This document shows positions 1 to 5,356 of a stretch of DNA of 5,356 nt, one piece after another. Made by a program: the position numbers and the translations under genes. Each line of letters begins with the position of its first letter. Position 1 is the first letter of the stretch. Source of the stretch: Desulfobacterales bacterium (GTDB lineage Bacteria; Desulfobacterota; Desulfobacteria; Desulfobacterales; JAFDCJ01); NCBI GenBank assembly GCA_029939875.1, contig JAOZSC010000161.1, forward strand, positions 1,037 to 6,392, read 5' to 3'. The notes under the pieces were generated by a model, which did not search any database, was not told the origin of the DNA, and worked only from the letters and a program-made list of their open reading frames with translations.

Positions 1-1049
1 TCTTCTTCGGTGGTTTGGATACTCCAGCTGCCCAGGGTGGTTTTAATCTCGGTGGGGTGATGCCCGTAGTCATCGATGACAGTAACACCGTTGGCCTCCC
101 CTTTGACCTCCAGTCGGCGCTGCACACCCTCGATGGTCTCCAGGGCGGCCTGGATCGCTTTAAATGGAATATCCAACTCCATGCCCACCGCAATGCCGGC
201 GGTGGCATTGTAAACGTTGTGCATGCCCGGCAGATTCAGCGTGATGTGGCCCAGCAGCCGGCCCTGACGGTAAATACTGAAGTGGCTGCGCCGGTTTTCA
301 AACGTTACATCCCGGATCTGGAAATCCGCCTGGGTGCTCATGCCGTAGGTGGTGTAGCGTTTTTTGATCCGGGGAATCAGCTCCTGGATCGATTCGTTGT
401 CCAGGCACAGGACCGCCAGGCCGTAAAAGGGAATACGGTCGATAAAGTTTGCAAAAACGTCTTTGATGGCTTCCAGGTCCGGGTAAAAATCCAGGTGCTC
501 CCGGTCGATATTGGTCACCACGGCGATGGCCGGTGAGAATTTTAAAAAAGATCCGTCGCTCTCATCGGCCTCGGCCACAATAAAATCTCCCTGGCCCAGC
601 ACGGCGTTGGAGCCGATGCTTTTCAATTTGCCGCCGATTACCACCGTTGGATCCAGACCGCCGTGGGCCAGCACCGACGCCACCATTGAAGTGGTGGTGG
701 TTTTGCCGTGGGCCCCGGCGATGGCCACGCTGTATTTTAGCCGCATCAGTTCGGCCAGCATTTCAGCCCGGGGGATTACCGGAACCGAGGCCTGTTTGGC
801 GGCCAGTACTTCCGGGTTGTCGTCACCGATGGCCGAGGAGATCACCACCACATCGGCTCCGCTGGTCTGCTCTTCGGCATGGCCTTCGAAGATCACGCCG
901 CCCAGGCGTTTTAGACGGTCGGTGATATCCGAGGCCTGAAGATCGGAACCCGAGACCCGGTAGCCCAGATTCAGCAGCAGTTCCGCAATGCCGCTCATCC
1001 CAATGCCGCCGATGCCCACAAAATGCACATGATATTTTTTTAGATACAT
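1..1049 (-). CDS. murC: UDP-N-acetylmuramate--L-alanine ligase, 5' part (runs off the left edge)
   Basis: Cytoplasmic ATP-dependent ligase that adds L-alanine to UDP-MurNAc, the first amino acid of the peptidoglycan stem peptide. The frame is open from ATG 1049 to the window edge: 349 codons of a family usually about 450-490 long, so roughly the last quarter is missing. Visible motifs in order: N-terminal dinucleotide-type loop GIGGIGMSG (12-20); Mur-ligase P-loop GAHGKTTTT (112-120); EADESDGSF (160-168); TNIDREHLD (179-187); PGMHNVYNA (274-282), matching the family's HN motif; and [10 protein letters not shown] (326-335), which is diagnostic of MurC. An in-frame TGA at 1059-1061, only nine bases upstream, leaves this ATG as the only ordinary start. 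No Shine-Dalgarno is visible; the space before the ATG is a heptamer repeat array, so translation may depend on coupling to murG, which ends 23 bp upstream. The reading frame was translated by hand through the whole stretch. Confidence 0.97.
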   Translation of the reverse strand, partial: MYLKKYHVHFVGIGGIGMSGIAELLLNLGYRVSGSDLQASDITDRLKRLGGVIFEGHAEEQTSGADVVVISSAIGDDNPEVLAAKQASVPVIPRAEMLAELMRLKYSVAIAGAHGKTTTTSMVASVLAHGGLDPTVVIGGKLKSIGSNAVLGQGDFIVAEADESDGSFLKFSPAIAVVTNIDREHLDFYPDLEAIKDVFANFIDRIPFYGLAVLCLDNESIQELIPRIKKRYTTYGMSTQADFQIRDVTFENRRSHFSIYRQGRLLGHITLNLPGMHNVYNATAGIAVGMELDIPFKAIQAALETIEGVQRRLEVKGEANGVTVIDDYGHHPTEIKTTLGSWSIQTTEE

Positions 1050-1052
1050 GAT

Positions 1053-1087
1053 TAAGGTTCAAGGTCCAGGGTTCAAGGTTCAGGGTT
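1053..1087 (-). repeat. Heptamer tandem array at the murG/murC junction
   Basis: Five consecutive 7-bp units, read on the minus strand as AACCCTG, AACCTTG, AACCCTG, GACCTTG, AACCTTA. The consensus is rACCyTG. The array encodes the last residues of MurG (NPEP), supplies its TGA stop at 1073-1075, fills the whole murG-murC gap and puts another TGA in the murC frame at 1059-1061. It ends three bases before the murC ATG. The repeat is seen directly; its function is unknown. Confidence 0.85.
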
Positions 1088-2305
1088 GCCGGCTGCCAGC
1101 AGGCGGTAGCAGTCATCCACAATATCTTTAGCCGCTTGCGGTTTGCCGAAATGCTGTGCCCGGGCGGCCATGTCCTTTAACGCTTCGCGATGATCGATAT
1201 AATGCTCTATTTTTTCACACAGCCTTTTGCCGCTCAGGTCCTTTTCGACGATGATTTCGGCCGCTCCTGCCTGGACCAGGTCGGCGGCATTGAGCACCTG
1301 GTGGTTGTCGGCGGCATGGGGAAACGGGATGAAAATAGCCGCTTTTCCCAGAGCCGTGATTTCGGCAACCGTGGTCGCCCCGGCCCGGCAGACAATCAGA
1401 TCAGCCTGCCGGTACTGTCGAGCCATATCGTCAAAAAAGGCTTGAACCGTTGCACTGACCGCTTGTTGCCGATAGGCTTCTTTGATCGGTTGTTCATCGG
1501 ATTGGCCGGTTTGATGGGCAAAGTGCAGTCCCTTTTTACCTTTAAAGTGTTCCAGTGCTTCGATAACCGCCATGTTGATGCGATGGGCGCCCTGGCTGCC
1601 GCCGATGATCAGAACCGTAAAGCGCTGTCTGTCGGAGTCTTGAATGGTTGAGTCTTCAGGGCGCCCGGCATTTCCAAAAAGCTCCTGCCGCACCGGGTTG
1701 CCGGTCCAGCAGACTTTGTCAGGGTTCATGGTGCCTCGGGTATTTTCAAACGAAATATAAATTCGCCTTGCAAATCGTGCCAGGATCCGGTTGGTGATTC
1801 CCGGCAGTATGTTTTGCTCATGGATGACGACCGGAATTCTCAGCAGCCACGCGGCTACGACCACCGGCCCGGCAGAATAGCTGCCGAGGCCGAGCACCAG
1901 GTCCGGGGAAAACTTCTTAAGGATGCCCAGGGCTTGAACCATTCCCCGCGGGATTTTCAAGACGGCTTTTAACTGGTTCCATACCCCGCGTCCCTTGATG
2001 CCGGCGGCCGTGATGGGATGCAGTTCAAAGCCTGCCCGTGACAGCACGGCCTGTTCCAACGCGTTGCCGGTGCTGACAAAAAGAATTTTGCTGGCGCAGT
2101 TGCGGGCCACAAACTCCTGTGCCATGGCGATTCCGGGAAACAGGTGACCCCCGGTCCCCCCGCCGGAAAAGGCGATGCGAAGCGCGCGATTCACCCTGGT
2201 TTCATCAGACCTTGCGGCTCCCGGTGGTTGCCCTGAAGCTGATAGCTGATAGCCGATAGCCGATAGTCTGAAGGACTTCATCCTTTTTTTGCTATGAGCT
2301 ATCAT
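1073..2305 (-). CDS. murG: UDP-GlcNAc:lipid I N-acetylglucosaminyltransferase (MurG), with unusual N-terminal extension
   Basis: GT-B, GT28-family transferase at the inner face of the cytoplasmic membrane; it transfers GlcNAc from UDP-GlcNAc to lipid I, making lipid II. Motifs, numbered from ATG 2305 (410 aa): glycine loop GGGTGGH (48-54), HEQN (162-165), GNPVR (202-206), nucleotide-binding loop GGSQGA (235-240), RAGATTVAE (307-315) and PFPHAADNHQ (327-336). Both Rossmann-like halves are complete. Family proteins normally begin just before the first glycine loop and are about 355-370 aa long, so residues 1-37 are extra; residues 14-23 (LSAIGYQLSA) are a read-through of a DNA heptamer array. 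ATG 2305 is given because it has a clear GAGGAG 11 bases upstream. GTG 2194 would give a 373-aa protein of normal size but has no good Shine-Dalgarno. The start is therefore unsettled. The stop lies inside another heptamer array. The gene sits 34 bp after ftsW and 23 bp before murC. Confidence 0.96.
   Translation of the reverse strand: MIAHSKKRMKSFRLSAIGYQLSASGQPPGAARSDETRVNRALRIAFSGGGTGGHLFPGIAMAQEFVARNCASKILFVSTGNALEQAVLSRAGFELHPITAAGIKGRGVWNQLKAVLKIPRGMVQALGILKKFSPDLVLGLGSYSAGPVVVAAWLLRIPVVIHEQNILPGITNRILARFARRIYISFENTRGTMNPDKVCWTGNPVRQELFGNAGRPEDSTIQDSDRQRFTVLIIGGSQGAHRINMAVIEALEHFKGKKGLHFAHQTGQSDEQPIKEAYRQQAVSATVQAFFDDMARQYRQADLIVCRAGATTVAEITALGKAAIFIPFPHAADNHQVLNAADLVQAGAAEIIVEKDLSGKRLCEKIEHYIDHREALKDMAARAQHFGKPQAAKDIVDDCYRLLAAGNPEP
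2233..2273 (-). repeat. Heptamer tandem array in the 5' end of the murG reading frame
   Basis: On the plus strand there are four 7-bp units at 2239-2266: CTGATAG twice, then CCGATAG twice. CTGAAG hexamers flank them at 2233-2238 and 2268-2273, exactly 35 bp (five units) apart. Read on the minus strand in the murG frame the array gives a 7-residue periodicity (LSA at residues 14-16 and again at 21-23). Seven is not a multiple of three, so gain or loss of one unit would shift the frame between ATG 2305 and the conserved MurG core. Its unit differs from the rACCyTG family of the other two arrays. Function unknown. Confidence 0.85.
2240..2304 (-). repeat. Imperfect inverted repeat over the upstream murG start codon
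   Basis: The 14 bases at 2240-2253 (two array units) are complementary to 2291-2304 at 13 of 14 positions, with a 37-base loop. In the mRNA the second and third bases of the AUG at 2303-2305 would fall in this stem, so it could hide that start. Other array units could pair in shifted registers with poorer matches. The complementarity is seen; folding in vivo is inference. Confidence 0.5.
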
Positions 2306-2316
2306 ACCAATTATTA

Positions 2317-2322
2317 CTCCTC
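2317..2322 (-). promoter_or_regulatory. Shine-Dalgarno of murG
   Basis: GAGGAG on the minus strand, in the 34-bp gap after ftsW. It lies 11 bases before ATG 2305, slightly longer than ideal spacing. It is the only strong ribosome binding site near murG and is the reason for preferring ATG 2305 over GTG 2194. The latter lies over 120 bases downstream with no comparable site. Confidence 0.6.
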
Positions 2323-2339
2323 ATGGGTCTGCTAATCGT

Positions 2340-3488
2340 TTATTGTGACCGCGCTTGCGTGCGGCGTGCGGCACTGATATTCATCAGGATGCCGATGGAT
2401 GCCATGTTCAACAGCAGGGATGTCCCGCCGTAGCTTAAAAAGGGCAAGGCGAGTCCCTTGGTCGGCAGCAGTCCCAGGCAAACCCCCATATTGATACAAA
2501 CCTGCAGCCCCAGGGCAGCGGTCAAACCGGTGGCCATCAAGGTTGAAAACATGTCCGGCGCATGCCGGGCGATTTGAACGCCTTTTGCCAGCACCAGCAC
2601 ATAGAGCACGATGATAATCAATACCCCCAGCAGACCGAGTTCTTCACCAATCACCGAGAAAATGAAATCGGTATGCGGTTCGGGCAGATAAAATAGTTTT
2701 TGACGCCCCTTGCCGATGCCGACGCCCCACGTGCCGCCGCTGCCGAAGGCATAGAACGAATGCTTGATCTGGTATGCCGCATCGTTTGAATACTTCAATG
2801 GGTCGAGAAAGCTTAAGATTCGTTTTACAAAGTTTATGATTCGTGTTTTCCGGTAGCCGGCATTGAATAAAAAATAATAGGCCACGGGCGCCACCACCAG
2901 CAGTGATGCCAGCAGATGCCGGCAGCGCACACCGCCAATAAACATCATCAGCCAGGTGATCGCACCCAGGATGACCACCGAGCCGAAATCGGGCTGCCAT
3001 AAAATGCACACGGCCAGGGTGGTGAATACGAAAACGTGGGGCACGAATCCGATGGAAAATTCCTTCAGCCGCGGGCCCTTTTTATCCAGTGAGTAAGCCA
3101 GAAATACGATCAATGCGAAACGGGCGAACTCGGAGGGCTGAAACGATAATTTGCCCAGGTGCAGCCATCGTTGCGCGCCGCCGGCAGGCGGGCCGTAGCC
3201 GGAAAAGTGAACGGCAATCAGTAAAGCAAGTGCCAGGACCAGCAGGGGGTAAGTCAGCGGGCGATACCATTGATAAGGAAAATGCCGGCAAAATACCAGG
3301 GCCCCCAGGCCCAGCAGCGCAAAGACCGCCTGCTTTTTTACAAAATAGTACTCCGTGCCGAATTTTTTCAATGCCAGAGCCGAACTGGCGCTGTAAACCA
3401 TGACGATTCCGATTCCCACCAGGAATAGAACCGGAAAAAGCAGCTGCACGTCGTAGGGTGCGCTGTGGGATGTCTGCTCAGTGCTCAT
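2340..3488 (-). CDS. ftsW: Septal peptidoglycan glycosyltransferase FtsW (SEDS family)
   Basis: Polytopic inner-membrane protein of the SEDS family (FtsW/RodA/SpoVE), which polymerises lipid II into glycan strands at the division septum together with a class B penicillin-binding protein (FtsI). The 382-aa length is normal. Roughly ten hydrophobic segments are visible, the first at about 14-35 and the last at about 345-371, with a large periplasmic loop near 208-275. Signatures: FQPSE (116-120), QPDFGS (165-170), YLPEPHTDFIF (267-277) and PTKGLALPFLSYGGTS (342-357). D274 in the PHTDF motif matches the aspartate known to be essential for SEDS polymerase activity. The dcw position between murD and murG argues for FtsW rather than RodA. 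Start ATG 3488 precedes a short cytoplasmic tail and a normal first helix; only a weak GGA about 10 bases upstream serves as Shine-Dalgarno. The murG binding site follows directly. Confidence 0.96.
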   Translation of the reverse strand: MSTEQTSHSAPYDVQLLFPVLFLVGIGIVMVYSASSALALKKFGTEYYFVKKQAVFALLGLGALVFCRHFPYQWYRPLTYPLLVLALALLIAVHFSGYGPPAGGAQRWLHLGKLSFQPSEFARFALIVFLAYSLDKKGPRLKEFSIGFVPHVFVFTTLAVCILWQPDFGSVVILGAITWLMMFIGGVRCRHLLASLLVVAPVAYYFLFNAGYRKTRIINFVKRILSFLDPLKYSNDAAYQIKHSFYAFGSGGTWGVGIGKGRQKLFYLPEPHTDFIFSVIGEELGLLGVLIIIVLYVLVLAKGVQIARHAPDMFSTLMATGLTAALGLQVCINMGVCLGLLPTKGLALPFLSYGGTSLLLNMASIGILMNISAARRTQARSQ

Positions 3489-3601
3489 GGTTTAATTTTC
3501 CGTGATCGCAAACAAAATGAAAAACAGGAGTAACATTCAAGAATAGTCGTTATTTTCATGATGTTTGCCAGATTTGTATGTCCCTTCGATCCATGCGGGT
3601 A
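3489..3601 (-). other. murD-ftsW spacer, nothing recognised
   Basis: A 113-bp AT-rich gap between the murD stop and the ftsW start. I see no heptamer array, strong hairpin, T-run terminator or convincing promoter pair. No open frame here is long enough or has the ribosome binding site to support a gene. It is rather long for neighbouring dcw genes, but I cannot assign it a role. Confidence 0.5.
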
Positions 3602-5017
3602 TCAGCCTTTACCCTCGGCGGTTTCTTGCAGTCGGGCGACCTGTCTGCTGAAATCCTCTCCGCGCCGGGCATAATTGGCGTACATATCGAAACTCGCGCA
3701 TCCCGGTGACAGCAGCACGACATCACCGGGTGCGGCTGCCCGATAGGCGTTGTCGAGGGCTTCGGCCATCGAAGCGGCCGCCGTCGTTTGCGTCTGGGAC
3801 CCGAGAGCCGACCGGATGCGGCCGGCGGCGTTTCCCATAACGATCAGTTCTTTTACCGACTGTCGGGTTACATTTTTCAGGGCCGCGAAATCGCTTCCCT
3901 TGTCGAGTCCTCCCATGATCAAGACCACCGGTCCGGCAAAATATGCCAGGGCCTGTATCACCGCATCGACGTTGGTGGCCTTGGAATCGTTGAAATATTC
4001 GACTCCCTCAACCGTGGCGATGTATTCCAGCCGGTGGGGCAGGCCGCCGAAGTGCTCCAGGGCCTCGCGGACGGCCTGGAGTTGTGCGCCGGCGGCCAGC
4101 GCCGCCAGGCTGGCGGCACAGGCATTTTCCAGGTTGTGTCGGCCCCTGAGTTTGATGCGGGTGATATCCAAGGACCAGTTAGCCGTGTTTGCTGATCGCC
4201 GACCACCGATTGTATCTTGACGCAAGACGGGTTGACCGGCGTGCAGAAATATGTGCTGATCGTTCAGGGCCGCTCCCTGCTGGTCAACGGCCGCATTGGG
4301 ATAGATCCATTTCTGGCTTCTGATGTTTTGAGCCAGGGAGTCTACCCGGCGGTCGGAGCTGTTTAATATGGCAATATCTTCGGGTTGCTGATTTTCAAAA
4401 AGCCGCATTTTTGAGGCCGCGTACGCCTCAAAATTCGGATAGCGGTCCAGGTGATCGGCTGTAATGTTGAGCAGAACTCCCACCGCGGGCCTGAAAGTGC
4501 AGATGGTATCCAGTTGAAAACTACTGAGTTCCGCCACGATCACCTCCGCGGTTTGCGGCTCGTCGACATAACCGATCAGCGGGTTGCCGATGTTGCCCCC
4601 GACAAACACATCCATCTGCGAGCCCCTGAGCATGCGACCCACCAGCTCGGTAGTGGTGGTCTTTCCGTTAGTCCCGGTGACGGCCACAATGGGTTGTGTG
4701 ATAAACCGGGAAGCAAGTTCAATTTCTCCCAGCACCGGTATTCCGTGTGTGCACGCTTGCTGAACCGGCGCGATGGTGTGCGAAACTCCCGGGCTGATGA
4801 CAATCAGCTGCGCATCCATGAAAGTGGACAGTCGGTGTTGACCCAGCTCCAGACCCACCCCCATTTCCCGGAGTATCTGCACGGCAGCTCCCAGTTTGCT
4901 TTCGGTGGCCGCATCGCTGACGACCACCACGGCCCCTCTTTTTTTCAGGAAGCGCGCAGTGGCCATGCCTGTTTTGCCGAGACCGACGACGACAACTTTT
5001 TTTTCAGCAAGCTTCAT
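3602..5017 (-). CDS. murD: UDP-N-acetylmuramoyl-L-alanine--D-glutamate ligase
   Basis: Cytoplasmic ATP-dependent Mur ligase that adds D-glutamate to UDP-MurNAc-L-Ala. It is 471 aa from ATG 5017 (E. coli MurD is about 438). Domains in order: N-terminal Rossmann-like domain binding the UDP moiety, with VVVVGLGKTG (8-17); central ATPase domain with P-loop GTNGKTTTT (115-123), AELSSFQLD (162-170), LNITADHLDRY (183-193) and K203 in AASKMRLF, at the position of the carbamylated lysine of the family; GRHNLENA (292-299); then the C-terminal D-Glu-binding domain with LPHRLE (326-331), NDSKATN (343-349), GGLDKG (369-374) and LSPGCASFD (436-444). All key motifs are intact. ATG 5017 is chosen because it has GAGGG five bases upstream and starts at the family's usual N-terminus. 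The frame extends to a TTG at 5044, but that would add nine residues with no homology, beside a palindrome arm. Confidence 0.97.
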   Translation of the reverse strand: MKLAEKKVVVVGLGKTGMATARFLKKRGAVVVVSDAATESKLGAAVQILREMGVGLELGQHRLSTFMDAQLIVISPGVSHTIAPVQQACTHGIPVLGEIELASRFITQPIVAVTGTNGKTTTTELVGRMLRGSQMDVFVGGNIGNPLIGYVDEPQTAEVIVAELSSFQLDTICTFRPAVGVLLNITADHLDRYPNFEAYAASKMRLFENQQPEDIAILNSSDRRVDSLAQNIRSQKWIYPNAAVDQQGAALNDQHIFLHAGQPVLRQDTIGGRRSANTANWSLDITRIKLRGRHNLENACAASLAALAAGAQLQAVREALEHFGGLPHRLEYIATVEGVEYFNDSKATNVDAVIQALAYFAGPVVLIMGGLDKGSDFAALKNVTRQSVKELIVMGNAAGRIRSALGSQTQTTAAASMAEALDNAYRAAAPGDVVLLSPGCASFDMYANYARRGEDFSRQVARLQETAEGKG

Positions 5018-5022
5018 CCAAA

Positions 5023-5027
5023 CCCTC
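5023..5027 (-). promoter_or_regulatory. Shine-Dalgarno of murD
   Basis: GAGGG on the minus strand, five bases before ATG 5017. It decides this start over the upstream in-frame TTG at 5044. It lies 14 bases beyond the end of the palindrome at 5041-5112, so a folded palindrome would sit immediately upstream of the ribosome landing site. Confidence 0.7.
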
Positions 5028-5040
5028 GGATCGAATGGGT

Positions 5041-5112
5041 CCAAACTGGCCGCCCCGTCTTTCCTGGCAGGAGGGCAGGGCCTGAGCAGAAGACGGAGCG
5101 GCCAGGATTTGG
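5041..5112 (-). repeat. 72-bp imperfect palindrome just upstream of murD
   Basis: Arms 5046-5061 and 5090-5105 match as an inverted repeat at 15 of 16 positions, with a 28-base loop. The stem is extended by five more pairs, 5041-5045 with 5108-5112, across a two-base bulge (5106-5107). The single mismatch (5054/5097) is C-A in plus-strand RNA but a G-U wobble in minus-strand RNA, so the full 21-pair stem forms only in the sense transcript of the operon. There is no T-run after the stem, so it is not a standard intrinsic terminator. It could be an mRNA structure controlling murD or a remnant of a small repeat element. Confidence 0.7.
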
Positions 5113-5188
5113 CGTTAGTTGTTCAATGGTTCAGTTTCATGCGTAATGACTCGCGAACTCATATGATAATGCTTTAAAATTATACATT

Positions 5189-5223
5189 AACCCTGCACCC
5201 TGGACCTTGTACCCTGTACCTAT
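5189..5223 (+). repeat. Heptamer tandem array behind mraY
   Basis: Five 7-bp units on the plus strand: AACCCTG, CACCCTG, GACCTTG, TACCCTG, TACCTAT. The consensus nACCyTG is the same family as the array at 1053-1087 but in the opposite orientation. It begins four bases after the mraY stop. The shared run ACCCTGGACCTTG (5197-5209) is the exact reverse complement of plus-strand 1060-1072, so even the order of unit variants is partly conserved. Seen directly; function unknown. Confidence 0.8.
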
Positions 5224-5227
5224 GCAA

Positions 5228-5356
5228 TTATCTAAGTTTCAGTGTGCTCATGGCCAGCAGCGCCAGTGCAATGGCAATGATCCAGAACCGAACGATTACC
5301 TTCGGTTCCGGCCAGCCCTTTAATTCAAAATGATGATGCAGCGGCGCCATTTTGAA
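5228..5356 (-). CDS. mraY: Phospho-N-acetylmuramoyl-pentapeptide transferase, C-terminal 42 residues
   Basis: Integral membrane enzyme that transfers phospho-MurNAc-pentapeptide from UDP to undecaprenyl phosphate, making lipid I. Only the 3' end is in the window; translation from the right edge gives 42 residues before a TAA. They start with [19 protein letters not shown], which holds the MraY signature histidine cluster (HHH) of the last cytoplasmic loop, near the active site. The final transmembrane helix follows, ending STLKLR at the C-terminus as in typical MraY proteins. The match to the family's end is clear despite the short length. It lies upstream of murD in transcription, the standard dcw order; the 210-bp gap to murD is longer than usual and carries a heptamer array and a palindrome. 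Confidence 0.95.
   Translation of the reverse strand, partial: FKMAPLHHHFELKGWPEPKVIVRFWIIAIALALLAMSTLKLR

Noticed and set aside
15..939. Two plus-strand open frames (15-536 and 511-939) opposite murC
   Set aside because: They lie wholly antisense to a frame with all MurC motifs intact, show no recognisable motif, and have compositions expected from reverse-complement reading of a GC-rich gene.
823..1122. Minus-strand 99-residue frame over the murG/murC junction
   Set aside because: It runs through the heptamer array and then murC in the wrong frame; MurC in the correct frame explains the sequence.
3750..4220. Plus-strand 156- and 135-residue frames inside murD
   Set aside because: Both are antisense shadows of the MurD C-terminal and central domains, in overlapping frames with no independent support.
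5018..5044. Extension of murD to a TTG at 5044
   Set aside because: Adds nine non-conserved residues next to the palindrome; ATG 5017 has a good Shine-Dalgarno and the family's usual N-terminus.
5041..5112. Palindrome as an intrinsic terminator between mraY and murD
   Set aside because: No run of T follows the stem in the transcribed direction, the loop is long, and termination here would cut an essential operon.
5121..5140. Possible decayed heptamer units (minus-strand CTGAACC, ATTGAAC) in the mraY-murD spacer
   Set aside because: Only about two loose units; too short to separate from chance without other copies.
4451..5146. Plus-strand 231-residue open frame antisense to murD and running into the spacer
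   Set aside because: No family resemblance and no ribosome binding site noticed; most of it is the complement of well-conserved murD codons.
5179..5184. TATAAT on the minus strand upstream of murD, as a possible promoter -10 box
   Set aside because: No -35-like hexamer at 16-18 bp (that position is the heptamer array), and the region is AT-rich enough to give such a hexamer by chance. An internal promoter here is possible but unsupported.

Overview
This window is an internal piece of a bacterial division and cell wall (dcw) cluster. All five recognisable genes lie on the minus strand, in the usual transcriptional order mraY (3' end only), murD, ftsW, murG, murC (5' part only). Together they cover the cytoplasmic and membrane steps of peptidoglycan precursor synthesis and the septal glycan polymerase. 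MurC and MurD add L-Ala and D-Glu to UDP-MurNAc. MraY moves the pentapeptide precursor onto undecaprenyl phosphate (lipid I), MurG adds GlcNAc (lipid II), and FtsW polymerises lipid II at the septum. The window shows no RNA gene, phage, transposase or CRISPR array, and I see no gene on the plus strand.

Organism: gene order and protein sequences fit a Gram-negative bacterium. The texture of the proteins and the short heptameric repeats between genes suggest Desulfobacterota (the former Deltaproteobacteria, perhaps Desulfobacterales). This is inference from memory, not a database match.

Layout, in the direction of transcription (high to low coordinates): mraY ends at 5228. A 210-bp spacer (5018-5227) follows, holding a heptamer tandem array right behind mraY and a 72-bp imperfect palindrome just before the murD ribosome binding site. 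murD is 3602-5017. A plain 113-bp spacer leads to ftsW (2340-3488). After 34 bp with a strong Shine-Dalgarno comes murG (1073-2305), whose first 37 codons are a non-family extension containing a second heptamer array. murG ends inside a third heptamer array, which also fills the 23-bp gap to murC (start 1049, running off the left edge).

The genes themselves are ordinary. The part worth a second look is the non-coding and edge structure: three 7-bp-period arrays placed exactly at gene boundaries of an essential operon, where they supply the murG stop codon, occupy the murC ribosome-binding position and may be translated into the MurG N-terminus, plus the palindrome ahead of murD. I found no evidence for a new multi-gene system here.
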